Below, in pieces: positions 33,823 to 42,748 of a stretch of 64,000 nucleotides of DNA. How positions within the stretch are numbered: the first letter of the stretch is position 1; each line of letters opens with the position of its first letter. The position numbers and the translations under genes were made by a program. The stretch comes from Pelagibius sp. Alg239-R121 (lineage in GTDB: Bacteria > Pseudomonadota > Alphaproteobacteria > Kiloniellales > Kiloniellaceae), in contig NZ_CAMZOF010000012.1 in the NCBI RefSeq assembly GCF_947331435.1, positions 208,435 to 272,434 of the forward strand. The letters are read 5' to 3'. The notes under the pieces were generated by a model, which had not been told where the DNA came from, made no database searches, and saw only the letters and a program-made list of their open reading frames with translations.

Positions 33823-33907
33823 CGCCTGGTCCCCTCACAAAGATACAAGGTCGTAAGAAGCAAATTCAGATCTGCATTTATCATCATTCCGCAAAAGCTT
33901 CTTGTGA

Positions 33908-34147
33908 TGCGAGGAAGAGCTGTGCGTCCGCCCCGCGAACTATCAGTCCATTGCAACTTCTGATGAGCCAGATCCCCAAACAAACGGCCCCGTCAGGCAT
34001 CATATTTATATTGTGCGCGACTGGCATGGCATAGCGACAAACGCCTCCAATGAGCATCAGGAAGCCCGATGGTTCAGTCTTGACGAGCCCGCCTCCCTGA
34101 ATTTGGCTTCCGGCAGCTACCCGGAGATATTCGCAAGCTGCATTTGA
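33908..34147 (+). pseudogene. NUDIX hydrolase remnant (C-terminal ~80 residues)
   Basis: In this frame, which opens after a TGA at 33905-33907 without a start codon, the sequence gives a short EEELCVRP resembling the end of a Nudix box, then RHHIYIVRDWHGIATN, and finally EHQEARWFSLDEPASLNLAS and PEIFASC. These match the C-terminal half of NUDIX proteins (HHvYvV..W.G, EH.E.rWFsLdEa). The N-terminal half and an initiation codon are gone. It fills the otherwise empty space between the acetyltransferase and the thioredoxin-like gene. Confidence 0.6.
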
Positions 34148-34246
34148 CCTCTCATAAAACGTCGTCCCCGCAGCCTTTGCACTGACGTCGGATCAGTGAA
34201 AAACTAACCGCGAATTCGGTCACGACCGGAACAAGGGAGTTTCTTC

Positions 34247-34792
34247 ATGCTGCTCGATACACCGATCTGCGATTTCGGCTGGAAAGCGCCGTCTTTCAAC
34301 TTGTCCGATCCGGATGGCCAGCCCCATTCGATGGAGGACGCGATGGGCGAAAACGGCCTGTTGATCGCCTTCATCTGCAATCACTGTCCTTATGTGAAAG
34401 CAATCATCGATCGACTCGTCGCAGATGCCAAAACTCTTCAGAATGAAGGTGTTGGCGTGCTCGCCGTTATGTCCAACGATTATGCGCGCGTTCCGGCTGA
34501 CAGTCCGCCCGAAATGAAGCGCTTTGCCGTACAACACGGCTTCAGTTTTCCTTACCTGATCGACGAAGACCAGAGCGTCGGTCGCGCCTATAGCGCTGTC
34601 TGTACGCCGGACTTCTTCGGATTCAATAACAAGGGTGAGCTGCAGTACCGCGGACGTCTGGACGATGCCAAGATGAACGACGCCGCAAACCGCAGACCTG
34701 AGCTGCTGGAAGCCATGCGCCTGGTCGCCAAGACCGGCCGCGGCCCCGAGCAACAGATCGCCTCCATGGGCTGTTCAATCAAGTGGCGCTAA
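34247..34792 (+). CDS. Thioredoxin-fold protein with CNHCPYVK active site
   Basis: A 181-residue peroxiredoxin-like/AhpC-TSA family protein. The redox motif is FICNHCPYVKAIIDRL near residues 43-58 (CxxC with a Pro), typical of a widespread family of cytoplasmic thioredoxin-like proteins. The peroxiredoxin-like YLIDEDQSVGRAYSAVCTPDFFGF follows, with a third Cys. There is no signal peptide. Its 3' end is 7 bp from the convergent MoaD-like gene. Its physiological partner is unknown. Confidence 0.88.
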   Translation: MLLDTPICDFGWKAPSFNLSDPDGQPHSMEDAMGENGLLIAFICNHCPYVKAIIDRLVADAKTLQNEGVGVLAVMSNDYARVPADSPPEMKRFAVQHGFSFPYLIDEDQSVGRAYSAVCTPDFFGFNNKGELQYRGRLDDAKMNDAANRRPELLEAMRLVAKTGRGPEQQIASMGCSIKWR

Positions 34793-34799
34793 TCCGACC

Positions 34800-35045
34800 C
34801 TAACCACCCCTCAGGCGCTGAATCAGATAAACCTCACTGGTTTCGCTAACAGGTTCGGTCAGGCTGCTGGCGACGATCCTGCCGTCGACGGCCACCGAGA
34901 CGCCTGCCTCGATGGCCGGTTCCAGCCCGGGATAGGCCTGGACGAGGCCCCGGAGGACCTCGCCCACGTTTTTTGCGTCGATCTCGACCTTCTCTTGGCC
35001 GTCCGTAAAGGCCTTGAGGCCGGACCAGAGATTGACCTCAACCAT
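34800..35045 (-). CDS. MoaD/ThiS-like ubiquitin-fold protein, coupled to Mo hydroxylase
   Basis: An 81-residue beta-grasp protein from MVEVNLWSGLKAF. It ends in RLRGG, the C-terminal diglycine that is adenylated and thiocarboxylated in MoaD and ThiS. LVQAYPGLEP and VYLIQRLRGG are family-typical. Its ATG lies 8 bp inside the stop of the Mo-binding subunit gene, so it is translationally coupled. Dedicated sulfur delivery for molybdopterin of this enzyme is plausible, but no MoaE or MoeB is present in the window. Confidence 0.8.
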   Translation of the reverse strand: MVEVNLWSGLKAFTDGQEKVEIDAKNVGEVLRGLVQAYPGLEPAIEAGVSVAVDGRIVASSLTEPVSETSEVYLIQRLRGG

Positions 35046-37287
35046 CGGCCTGTGCCGCAAGCGCCGCGAGAATACGCGGCGGCGACATGGGCAGTTCCTT
35101 CAGACGTACACCCGCGGCGTTAGAGACCGCATTGGCGATGGCCGCCAACGGTGGACAGATCGAAGTTTCACCAACCCCGCGCACGCCGTAAGGGTGGCCG
35201 GGATTAGGCACTTCGACGATTACCGTGTCGATCATCGGCAGGTCGGAGGCGACCGGGATCCGGTAATCCAGGAACAAAGAATTCTGCAACCGGCCGTCTT
35301 CGCCGTAGATGTACTCTTCGTTCAGCGCCCAGCCGATACCCTGCGCAGCGCCGCCCTGAAACTGGCCTTCCACATAGGTCGGATGGATCGCCTTGCCGGC
35401 GTCCTGAACAACCGTATAGCGCACCACTTTGGTCTGCCCGGTCTCCTTATCCACTTCTGCATCCACGATATGGGTCGCAAAGCTGACGCCCGCCCCCTCA
35501 GGTGTGGCCTCGAAGTGGCCGACGATGGGGCCGCCGGTGCGGCCCATGCTGCGGGCAATTCTCGCCAGCGGCAGCGGCTCGAATTCTCCGGCGTTCGGAC
35601 CTGATGGTTTGGCGCAGCCGTCCTCCCAGACCACCGCATCTTCGTCGATGCCCCATTTCGCCGCCGCCCGCGCACAGAGCTTCTGGACGGTATCGCGCGC
35701 AGCCTGGATAGTCGCCAGACCACTGGCATAGGTCACCCGGGACCCATGGCTGATCTCGTTGTATCCAAGGGTTGCCGTGTCGGCCACGGTGGTTCGGATC
35801 TTCTCGTAGGGAATGCCCAGCTCTTCCGCTGCCATCTGCCCCATGGACGCCCTTGAGCCCCCGATATCGGGCGTACCGACCGAGAGCGAAACGGTCCCGT
35901 CTTCGGATAGCGCCAGAGAAACGGCGGTCTCACCCCCATGGTTGAACCAGAAGCCGCAGGAGATTCCCCGTCCCTGCCCTTCGGCCAGCGGTGCCTTATG
36001 ATGCGGATGAGCTTTAGCGGCCTCCAGGGTTTCCACCAGACCGATCCGGTCGAACTTGGGCCCGAATGAAGCTTTAGTCCCCTCTTTTGAAGCGTTCTTC
36101 AGACGCACTTCGATCGGATCCAGATCCAGTTCGTTGCAGAGCTGGTCCACTACGGATTCGACGGCGAAAGCGGCCATTGGTGAACCCGGTGCTCGATAAG
36201 CCGCCTGCTTTGGCCGGTTCGACATCACGTCATAGCCAACCTGATGCACGTTCTCCAAGGCGTAGGGCGCAAAGGCGCACATTGCCGTGAATTCCATGGG
36301 TGCTCCGGGAAAGGCGCCGCCTTGAAGACGGAACACACCCTGGGCTGCGGTGATCTTGCCGTCCCGGGTCATACCGATCTTGATGTCCATGGACGTGGAG
36401 GCAGTCGGCCCGGTCGCCCGGAAGACTTCAGAGCGGCTCATCACAAGCTTGACCGGCCGGTTCGCCTTGCGCGAAAGCGCCAGAGCCACCGGTTCAATAA
36501 AGACAACGGTTTTACCACCGAAACCACCGCCGATCTCCGATGGAGTCACCCGGAGTTGGCTGGCATCCGTGCCCACCAACGCGGCGCAGACCTTCTGGAC
36601 GTTGAAATGCCCCTGAGTGCAGCACCAGACTTCGCCCTTGCCATCCGGACCCAGCTGAGCCAGGCAAGCATGGGGCTCAATGTAGCCTTGGTGGGTCGCT
36701 TCAGTCTTGAAGCTGTCTTCGAGCACAAGATCGGCCTCAGCGAAGCCCTTTTCCACGTCACCGTGTCCGCTTTCGTGATAGCGCACGACATTCGGGTGCA
36801 TACCTTCCGGAACGGATTTGTCGGCCGCACCTGTCCGGATCACGGGAGCACCAGACCCCATGGCCTTGTCCACGTCCGTGACATGAGGCAGCAGTTCGTA
36901 TTCCACTTCGATCAGCTTGGCCGCATCGCGCGCAGCCAGCGGCGTGCTGGCAGCCACGGCAGCTACGGCGTGGCCGTCGTAAAGCGCCGTGTCGCTCGCC
37001 ATGACGTTTTCGAGAATGTTCCAGTTCTCTCCCGTCAGGCCCTCCGCAAAATCGGCTCGGGTCACAACGGCTTTCACACCCTTCATGGCCTCCGCTTTGG
37101 CGCTGTCGATCTTTAGAATCTTGGCGTGCGCATGCGGGGATCGGACGATTGCCGCATGCAGCATACCGGGCGCCGCAGCGTCGGCACCAAACTTTGCACG
37201 TCCGGTTACCTTGTCTACACCGTCTGGCCGGTTGGGGCGCGTGCCGACAACCTTAAAGCCATTTGTTCCATGTCCATCAGGGGCCAT
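35038..37287 (-). CDS. Xanthine dehydrogenase-family molybdenum-binding subunit
   Basis: A 749-residue large subunit. The a/b hammerhead domain is N-terminal (RPDGVDKVTGRAKFGADAAAPGML). Cofactor-binding landmarks are GGGFGGKT, AYRAPGSPMAAFAVESVVDQL and the C-terminal VRGVGE with the catalytic Glu. AYRAPG differs from the AYRCSFR loop of form I carbon monoxide dehydrogenase, so this enzyme probably hydroxylates an aromatic or heterocyclic substrate. The start overlaps the FeS gene by one base (TAATG). It forms an alpha-beta-gamma complex with the two upstream subunits. Confidence 0.9.
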   Translation of the reverse strand: MAPDGHGTNGFKVVGTRPNRPDGVDKVTGRAKFGADAAAPGMLHAAIVRSPHAHAKILKIDSAKAEAMKGVKAVVTRADFAEGLTGENWNILENVMASDTALYDGHAVAAVAASTPLAARDAAKLIEVEYELLPHVTDVDKAMGSGAPVIRTGAADKSVPEGMHPNVVRYHESGHGDVEKGFAEADLVLEDSFKTEATHQGYIEPHACLAQLGPDGKGEVWCCTQGHFNVQKVCAALVGTDASQLRVTPSEIGGGFGGKTVVFIEPVALALSRKANRPVKLVMSRSEVFRATGPTASTSMDIKIGMTRDGKITAAQGVFRLQGGAFPGAPMEFTAMCAFAPYALENVHQVGYDVMSNRPKQAAYRAPGSPMAAFAVESVVDQLCNELDLDPIEVRLKNASKEGTKASFGPKFDRIGLVETLEAAKAHPHHKAPLAEGQGRGISCGFWFNHGGETAVSLALSEDGTVSLSVGTPDIGGSRASMGQMAAEELGIPYEKIRTTVADTATLGYNEISHGSRVTYASGLATIQAARDTVQKLCARAAAKWGIDEDAVVWEDGCAKPSGPNAGEFEPLPLARIARSMGRTGGPIVGHFEATPEGAGVSFATHIVDAEVDKETGQTKVVRYTVVQDAGKAIHPTYVEGQFQGGAAQGIGWALNEEYIYGEDGRLQNSLFLDYRIPVASDLPMIDTVIVEVPNPGHPYGVRGVGETSICPPLAAIANAVSNAAGVRLKELPMSPPRILAALAAQADG

Positions 37288-37766
37288 TACGATGCCTTTC
37301 TCAGGTCAGCAGCCGTATCGAGCACGGCGCGGATGATTTTGTCGTACCCGGTGCAGCGGCAGAGATTTCCCGCCAGCCAGTAACGCACCTCGGTCTCGGT
37401 CGGATCAGGATTCTTTTTCAGCAAGGCTTCTGTCGCCACCAGAACGCCCGGTGTGCAGACGCCACATTGAAGAGCCGCGTATTCGATGAACTTCTCCTGC
37501 AGGGGGTGCAGGGCCTCGCCGTCGGCCATCCCTTCGATCGTGCCAATCGATTTACCTTCTGCCTCGGCGCCCAACATCAGGCAGGAGCAGACCAGCCGAT
37601 CGTCAACCGTCACGGAACAGGCTCCGCAGTCGCCCGTACCGCAGCCTTCCTTCGCACCGGTCAGTGCCAGCCTGTCGCGCAGCACATCCAACAGCGTTTC
37701 GCGCGGATCGCAGAGGAATTCGACCTCGTCGCCGTTAACGGTCGTGGTTACATGAATCATAGTCAT
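37287..37766 (-). CDS. 2Fe-2S subunit of Mo hydroxylase
   Basis: A 159-residue two-cluster subunit. The plant-type ferredoxin motif is EGCGTGDCGACSV (C-x4-C-x2-C) with the fourth Cys in RLVCSC. The all-alpha second cluster has QCGVCTPG and NLCRCTGYD. Together these relay electrons from the Mo site to FAD. It starts 3 bp inside the end of the FAD gene (ATGA) and ends at the start of the Mo gene, a tight coupled triple cistron. Confidence 0.92.
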   Translation of the reverse strand: MTMIHVTTTVNGDEVEFLCDPRETLLDVLRDRLALTGAKEGCGTGDCGACSVTVDDRLVCSCLMLGAEAEGKSIGTIEGMADGEALHPLQEKFIEYAALQCGVCTPGVLVATEALLKKNPDPTETEVRYWLAGNLCRCTGYDKIIRAVLDTAADLRKAS

Positions 37767-38620
37767 TTGGCGCCCCCTGCGCGGTCATATGCAATTTTGG
37801 CGGCGCGTTTTGCCAGGACACCGGCCACATGCGTACGGAACTCGATGGTTCCGCGTTTGTCGTTGATCGGTTTGCAGGCTGCGGACGCAGCTGCGGACAG
37901 CGCTTCAAGTGCGGCAGCGTCCAGTGTCGTTCCAATGACCGCTTGTGCAGCCTCTTCGACCAGCAGCACCGTCGGCGCGACCGCGCCCAACGAAACACGC
38001 GCCTCGGCAACTCTGTCGCCGTCCAGGCGCAGGTTTACGCCGCAGCCGACCACTGCGATGTCCATCTCGGTACGCGGAATGAAGCGCAGATAGGCATCGC
38101 CTCCGTTGTCACCACGGGCGGGAAGATGCACTGCGCTCACCACTTCTCCCTTTTCCAGGCTTGTACGACCCGGCCCGGTGGGGACGTCTTCGACCTTGAT
38201 CGTCCGGCTACCATCAGGTCCCACTACCGAAACCGAAGCACCTGCCGCGATCATCGCCGGAACACTGTCGGCCGCTGGAGACCCGTTGCAAAGGTTGCCT
38301 ACCAGCGTCGCACGGCCTTGAATCTGGGTCGACCCGATAAGATCCATCGCCTCGACCACCCCTGGCCATTCCTTATCCAGCTCTGGGTGTTCGGTCATCT
38401 CGGCACCCGTCACGGCAACACCGATCCGCCAGCCACCGTCTTCGCGGGCAATGTCACTTACTCCGTCGATGTGCTTGATATCGATCAACACATCGGGCGT
38501 GACCATATCGGCGCGCAATTGCACCAAAACGTCGGTGCCACCCGCGAGAAAACGGGTCACCCCTTCCGCCTTAGCGGCAATCGTGGCAGCGTCATCGAAA
38601 CTACCGGGCGTATGGTATTG
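37763..38620 (-). CDS. FAD-binding subunit of Mo hydroxylase
   Basis: A 285-residue CoxM-type subunit. The start at 38620 (MQYHTPGSFDD) has GGAGGAGC directly ahead; the open frame to 38668 has no such site. RFLAGGTDVLVQLRAD and the second motif IQGRATLVGNLCNGSPAADS bind FAD (CO dehydrogenase medium-subunit type). The C-terminal ~90 residues are the CO_deh_flav_C domain (DIAVVGCGVNLRLDGD). It is the first gene of the operon FAD-FeS-Mo-MoaD-like, the common CoxMSL order. Confidence 0.92.
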   Translation of the reverse strand, partial: QYHTPGSFDDAATIAAKAEGVTRFLAGGTDVLVQLRADMVTPDVLIDIKHIDGVSDIAREDGGWRIGVAVTGAEMTEHPELDKEWPGVVEAMDLIGSTQIQGRATLVGNLCNGSPAADSVPAMIAAGASVSVVGPDGSRTIKVEDVPTGPGRTSLEKGEVVSAVHLPARGDNGGDAYLRFIPRTEMDIAVVGCGVNLRLDGDRVAEARVSLGAVAPTVLLVEEAAQAVIGTTLDAAALEALSAAASAACKPINDKRGTIEFRTHVAGVLAKRAAKIAYDRAGGAK

Positions 38621-38953
38621 CATAGCTCCTCCTGGCACCCTTAGGTGCTTCTCTTTTCCTTTCAGCAAGTCTCTTTGAAACCGCTACGGAAAGTCTGTGT
38701 TTTTATCTCGTGGCCAGCCTGCAGAGAACAGACCAAAACCTCGGGTGGGAAGGTGTCACGAACCGCATGAAATCGGCAAGTCACAAAACGACACACCATG
38801 CTTGAACTCTGCAGCCGATCACTCAGAGCAAGCAAATTTGATTGGTGACGCGAGGCGGGCCAGCCTATCTTACCAATAGAAACGCCGGTGCAAAAGGGTA
38901 AGGAGCGGGCGCCGGTTCGCTGACAGACAAATCCACGACGGAGGCTTTGAACC
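38621..38953. other. 333-bp intergenic region between divergent operons
   Basis: The Mo hydroxylase operon (minus) and the exported protein at 38954 (plus) are divergent. I see no gene or convincing palindrome here. A short CGTCTTTGA-like or TTGATT...TATCTT pattern near 38838-38870 could be a promoter for the plus strand, but support is weak. Confidence 0.4.
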
Positions 38954-39349
38954 ATGGCGACACGGCGGCATTTTCTTCTCGGCAGCGGCACGTCACTTGG
39001 TTTGGCGGCCTTGGGCTTCGCGATTCCCGGCACGCAGACCGCCCTCGCCCATCACGGCTGGCGCTGGACCGAGGACGGCAATTTCGAACTGGTCGGGCTG
39101 ATAAAGACCGTGCAACTCGGCAATCCCCACGGCGTAGTAACGGTCGATGCCGAGGGTGAACTCTGGACAGTGGAGGTCGGACAGCCCTGGCGGAACGAGC
39201 GGGCCGGTCTGAAAGACGAAATGTTCTCGATTGGACGGGAAATCACCATCTCAGGGCAGCGTTCGGATGATCCCGCCCAAAAACTCATGAAAGCGGAACG
39301 CGTCATTTTCGAAGGGACGCTGTACAATCTCTATCCGGATCGCGATTGA
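38954..39349 (+). CDS. Tat-exported DUF6152-like protein
   Basis: A 131-residue protein with a twin-arginine signal (TRRHFLLGSG, hydrophobic core to AIPGTQTALAHH). The mature part begins HHGWRWTED and continues GLIKTVQLGNPHGVVTVDAEGE, matching DUF6152-type proteins, where the HHG near the start and NPH could bind metal. Tat export fits a protein that folds with a cofactor in the cytoplasm. The membrane protein at 39409 follows after 59 bp. The function of the family is unknown. Confidence 0.78.
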   Translation: MATRRHFLLGSGTSLGLAALGFAIPGTQTALAHHGWRWTEDGNFELVGLIKTVQLGNPHGVVTVDAEGELWTVEVGQPWRNERAGLKDEMFSIGREITISGQRSDDPAQKLMKAERVIFEGTLYNLYPDRD

Positions 39350-39408
39350 CACGGGTGGCCAAGCCACGGCCAGTCAAGTCACGGCCAGCCCCTATGGTTC
39401 TCTGATAA

Positions 39409-39909
39409 ATGGATCTTTGGCCCTCATTGCTCGAGGCCCTGACGGCATTTCAGGATATGGCCCTGCCCGCCGCCTTGCGGGCCTCACGCTGGATCTATCC
39501 TATCGTCAATGCCGGTCACATCCTGGGACTCACTCTGCTGTTCGGTGCCATCCTGCCTCTTGATCTGCGGCTATTGGGCTTCTGGCCGTCGCTACCCATC
39601 CGTCCGCTGGCCCAGGTCTTGGTGCCGGTTGCTCTCTTTGGTCTGGCAACTTCTGTGAGCACAGGGTTGCTGCTGTTTTCGGTCAGCGCCGCAAAGTACG
39701 CTGCAACCCCGTTGTTTCAGGTGAAACTGTTGCTGATTTTGGCCGCCATCGTAAATGCCCTCGTCCTCCGGCGTGCCGCCTCTTGGACCTTGATTCAAAC
39801 CGAGGGCCACGCCGTCACGAGCGTCAGGCTGCAACTTGCGGGCGCGATCTCTATCCTGCTTTGGCTGGCCGTCATTCTCTGCGGACGTTTTTTGGCGTAT
39901 ATCCTGTAG
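39409..39909 (+). CDS. DUF6644/DUF2214-like membrane protein
   Basis: A 166-residue protein with four predicted helices. SRWIYPIVNAGHILGLTLLFGAILPLDLRLLG contains the His in helix 1-2 that is conserved in small membrane proteins usually found beside DUF6152 genes. LLFSVSAAKYAATPLFQVKLLLILAAIVNALVL is the third and fourth pair. A heme- or copper-linked role is conceivable because of the conserved His, but nothing shows it. Probably co-transcribed with the DUF6152 gene. Confidence 0.72.
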   Translation: MDLWPSLLEALTAFQDMALPAALRASRWIYPIVNAGHILGLTLLFGAILPLDLRLLGFWPSLPIRPLAQVLVPVALFGLATSVSTGLLLFSVSAAKYAATPLFQVKLLLILAAIVNALVLRRAASWTLIQTEGHAVTSVRLQLAGAISILLWLAVILCGRFLAYIL

Positions 39910-40049
39910 CCGGCTTACTTGATGGATTTTCAGGCGAAATCACATCAAACGACCGCCGTCGCAGAAAAAATGCCCTCTGAGTCCCGCGCGGAACGTCGCA
40001 GAACCTCCAATTCGGTCGAGAGCATTTATAGGCTTAGGCGGTAAATCAT

Positions 40050-40607
40050 CGATCAAGACGGTGAAAGGCAGGACCATGAAGAACGTCTACACCTGGGCCT
40101 GGTGCCGCGCAAAACCACCTGATTCGGCGGCCTCCAGGCATCGGCAAAACGACCGAAAAAGCTTATGAGCTCTATCGGAAATTCAAACGCTATGAAGAAG
40201 CTGGCGCCGTCCTGGTCGAAGCCGAAGTCATTCCCGGCCGGGTGATGACCGAAATCTCCAAACGCTGCGGCCTAATTACGGTCTCATTGGGTTCCGCTGG
40301 CGGCGGCGACGTGAACTACCTCTTCATGAATGACATCTGCGGCGAACAACCGACCTCGCCGCACCACGCCCGCGCATATGGTAATCTCTACGCGCTTTAC
40401 GAACAGATCAAGGACGATCGCATCCATGCACTGAAAGCCTTTCGCAAAGACTGCATAACCTTCCGATTTCCCGGTGATGCGGAAACTCCGAACACCAAGG
40501 AGAAAGAGTTCAAAGGCTTTGTGGCCAAGTTGAAGGGGGGATCGCTCCCAGAAGGCCAAACCCAGCCGCCGCGATCAGGAATCAAGACGAGCAAATGGGT
40601 AGAGTGA
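40050..40607 (+). pseudogene. Ketopantoate hydroxymethyltransferase (PanB)-like remnant
   Basis: The readable 3' end (40242-40607) gives 121 residues. The frame can be followed back to KTTEKAYELYRKFKRYEEAG, then AVLVEAEVIPGRVMTEISKR and DVNYLFMNDICGE, resembling PanB (yeeAGA..vveleaVP, GagggcDgQvLv.hDllG). Further upstream another frame reads HLGLVPRKTT, then TGA where Trp is expected, then FGGLQAS. So there is a nonsense codon near 40118-40121 and a one-base shift near 40145, and the N-terminal half is missing. Not functional. It lies at the edge of the IS-rich region. Confidence 0.6.
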
Positions 40608-40784
40608 GTTATTTTGGGCGGAACGGCTATGACCGGCTGGTAAAATTTCTGGCTCGAAAAGGATTGAGGGTTCGCTTACTCGAGGTGAGTTAACCCACAG
40701 CTTTTTATATCCAAAAGGAATACCAAGAACTGTTATCCGGCCAATCAGTGTCCGGAATCCGAATTCAGCAATCGGAGAAACTGC

Positions 40785-41921
40785 ATGGCAGCTGACATAA
40801 TTTTTATGGATTTGAGAGGCTTTGAAGCCGATATCCGGCGAATTGGCGGAGAGATGCGCGGGAGGGTGAGTCAAAGGGATCTCTTTCACCTGAGAAAGAT
40901 TGAAGGAATTGGGCGTCTCGCTACATTTCTGGGATTCTCGACGGCGTGGATTTTCCCCAACCCACTCAGCGCATTCCTGATTGCCCAGGGAATGATCGTG
41001 CGGTTTATCATCGGACACCATGTTGGTCATGGTGCATACGATCACATCAAGGACGTTCCTAAACGCTACACATCGAAGGCGTTTGCCCGAGGATGGCGAC
41101 GATTCATCGATTGGCCCGACTGGTGGAGTCACGATGCATGGCTTTACCTGCACAACGGTCAACATCATCCCAATACGCAAGATCCCGATGATGCCGATCT
41201 GATGAATCCTAACCAATTCGTTCAGATATGGCTTCCCGTACGTTACCTGATTTTTGCCTTCTTCACGTTGACTTGGAAATTCAGCTATTACGCCCTCTAT
41301 GTGGAACAAACTTGGCGCGTCTATCGGCGAAACGAAAAGCCTGCACGGCAAACCGAAGTTACGCCTGGAGACGTTTTCGACATCACGCGCCGGTATGTCA
41401 GAGATTTGTGGCTGCAGCGTTATCTTCCCTACATAGGTTACCGTTTTGCCCTGCCTACGTTGGCGTTTTTACCGCTCGGGTCCGGCGCTGCAGCAAACGT
41501 GCTTTTGACCGTAATTCTCGCCGAGTTGATCCATAATGCGCAGACGTTTATCTGTATCCGCTCCAGTCATAGCGCACCTGATCTACCTGCATTCAGGAAT
41601 AAAGCCGCAAGCCGCGGAGAGTATTTTGCCCGTCAGGTCCTCGCCACCGCCAACTACAATGGTGGCAATGACTTGACCGATATTCTTCACGGCTGGACAA
41701 ACTACCAGATCGAACATCATCTCTGGCCAAACAGCACATTGTTACAGTGCCAGCGGGTACGGGAAGAAGTGAAAGCGGCCTGTAAAGCCAGGAAGATTAG
41801 CTACATTCAGGAGACCGTTTTGAAGCGGTACTGGATGATGTCGCGAGTATTTCTGGCGTTGGATTCTCAACGAGTCACCGAAATTGCGAAGAAGACCCAG
41901 ACTTCACAGATAACTCAGTAA
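40785..41921 (+). CDS. Fatty acid desaturase family protein
   Basis: A 378-residue membrane di-iron enzyme. The three His boxes are present: HHVGHG (about residue 80), HNGQHHPN (about 125) and QIEHHLWP (about 308), with a further H in ELIHNAQTF. It has four probable membrane helices. Members of this group introduce double bonds or hydroxylate lipids using di-iron and O2. It stands alone between the PanB remnant and an IS remnant, so it may be a cargo or survivor of the rearranged area. The substrate is unknown. Confidence 0.88.
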   Translation: MAADIIFMDLRGFEADIRRIGGEMRGRVSQRDLFHLRKIEGIGRLATFLGFSTAWIFPNPLSAFLIAQGMIVRFIIGHHVGHGAYDHIKDVPKRYTSKAFARGWRRFIDWPDWWSHDAWLYLHNGQHHPNTQDPDDADLMNPNQFVQIWLPVRYLIFAFFTLTWKFSYYALYVEQTWRVYRRNEKPARQTEVTPGDVFDITRRYVRDLWLQRYLPYIGYRFALPTLAFLPLGSGAAANVLLTVILAELIHNAQTFICIRSSHSAPDLPAFRNKAASRGEYFARQVLATANYNGGNDLTDILHGWTNYQIEHHLWPNSTLLQCQRVREEVKAACKARKISYIQETVLKRYWMMSRVFLALDSQRVTEIAKKTQTSQITQ

Positions 41922-41939
41922 ACACCCTGTTCGCATGCA

Positions 41940-42690
41940 TGAAGTGGCCCCAGTTTTCCGGACAGGTTTTCGGCGTTACTAAAGTGTATCCATGTTATGT
42001 TTCATGCTGAAATTTTCCCGTTTCCTCCTGCCCAATATGCCTCCCTTGGTGTTCTGAACTCATGGGAGGAATGCGGTCTTGCTGTGTTGTAAAACACCAT
42101 CCAGTTGCTGATGGCGTACCGGGCGTAGAAACCGTCCTGGATTTCTTCGAGGTAGATGGCTTCCTGCTTCAAAGATCGCCACAACCCCTCGATAAAAATG
42201 TTGTCAATGCAGCGGCCGCGCCCGTCCATAGATATCCGCACTCTGGCTGTCGTCAATGCGGTAATCCACGCGCTGCTGGTGAACTGGAAGCATTGATCAG
42301 TATTCATAATCACGGGTGGGCCGAATGTGTGGATCGCCTCGTTTAGTGCTTCGACGCAGAAATCAGCGTGCATCGTATTGCTGAGCCGCCAGCTCAACAC
42401 CCTGCGCGTCGACCAATCCCTGATGGTTACCAGATACAGGAATCTGTATCGCACAGGAATGAAGATAATGTCCGAGCGCCCTTTGCCCGGCAGGTGATGT
42501 TTGCATCGCCGAGAGGAGGGCTTGGTTCGGTCAGTCGATGGACTTCACCAGATCCAATGTGACCGCGTTGATTCCGACTGGCAAATACTAGAATGCCGAC
42601 CGACTCAGCTTCACCTGCCGACATTGCTGGTTGACGCTGAGTTCAGGATGGCCGCAGCGGATCAGCGCTTTCTTCTTTGCTGGGCTCATT
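41940..42690 (-). mobile_element. Degenerate IS3-family element (orfB remnant)
   Basis: The C-terminal half of an IS3-type transposase is readable at 42002-42454: RYRFLYLVTIRDWSTRRVLSWRL, then INxDQ-like MNTDQCFQFTS, GRGRCIDNIFIEGLWRSLKQEAIYL, and the end motif YNTARPHSSHEF. The N-terminal part (near 42690) reads MSPAKKKALIRCGHPELSVNQQCR, then a TAG, YLPVG and an early stop. Between them ~70 residues are lost. GTGGCCCCAGTTTTCCGGAC at 41943-41962 looks like the terminal repeat of this element. It is inactive. Confidence 0.75.
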
Positions 42691-42748
42691 GAATAGTCCC
42701 AAGAATTATAGACGCCTTCTTCCCTAAGTTTGAGGTAAGGAGGTCCTT

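Noticed and set aside
35038..38620. Aerobic carbon monoxide dehydrogenase (coxMSL)
   Set aside because: The active-site loop reads AYRAPG, not the AYRCSFR of form I CO dehydrogenase; a general xanthine dehydrogenase-family hydroxylase is safer.
40575..41351. 258-residue minus-strand frame antisense to the desaturase
   Set aside because: It is a shadow: the plus strand has all three desaturase His boxes, and the minus product has no recognisable features.
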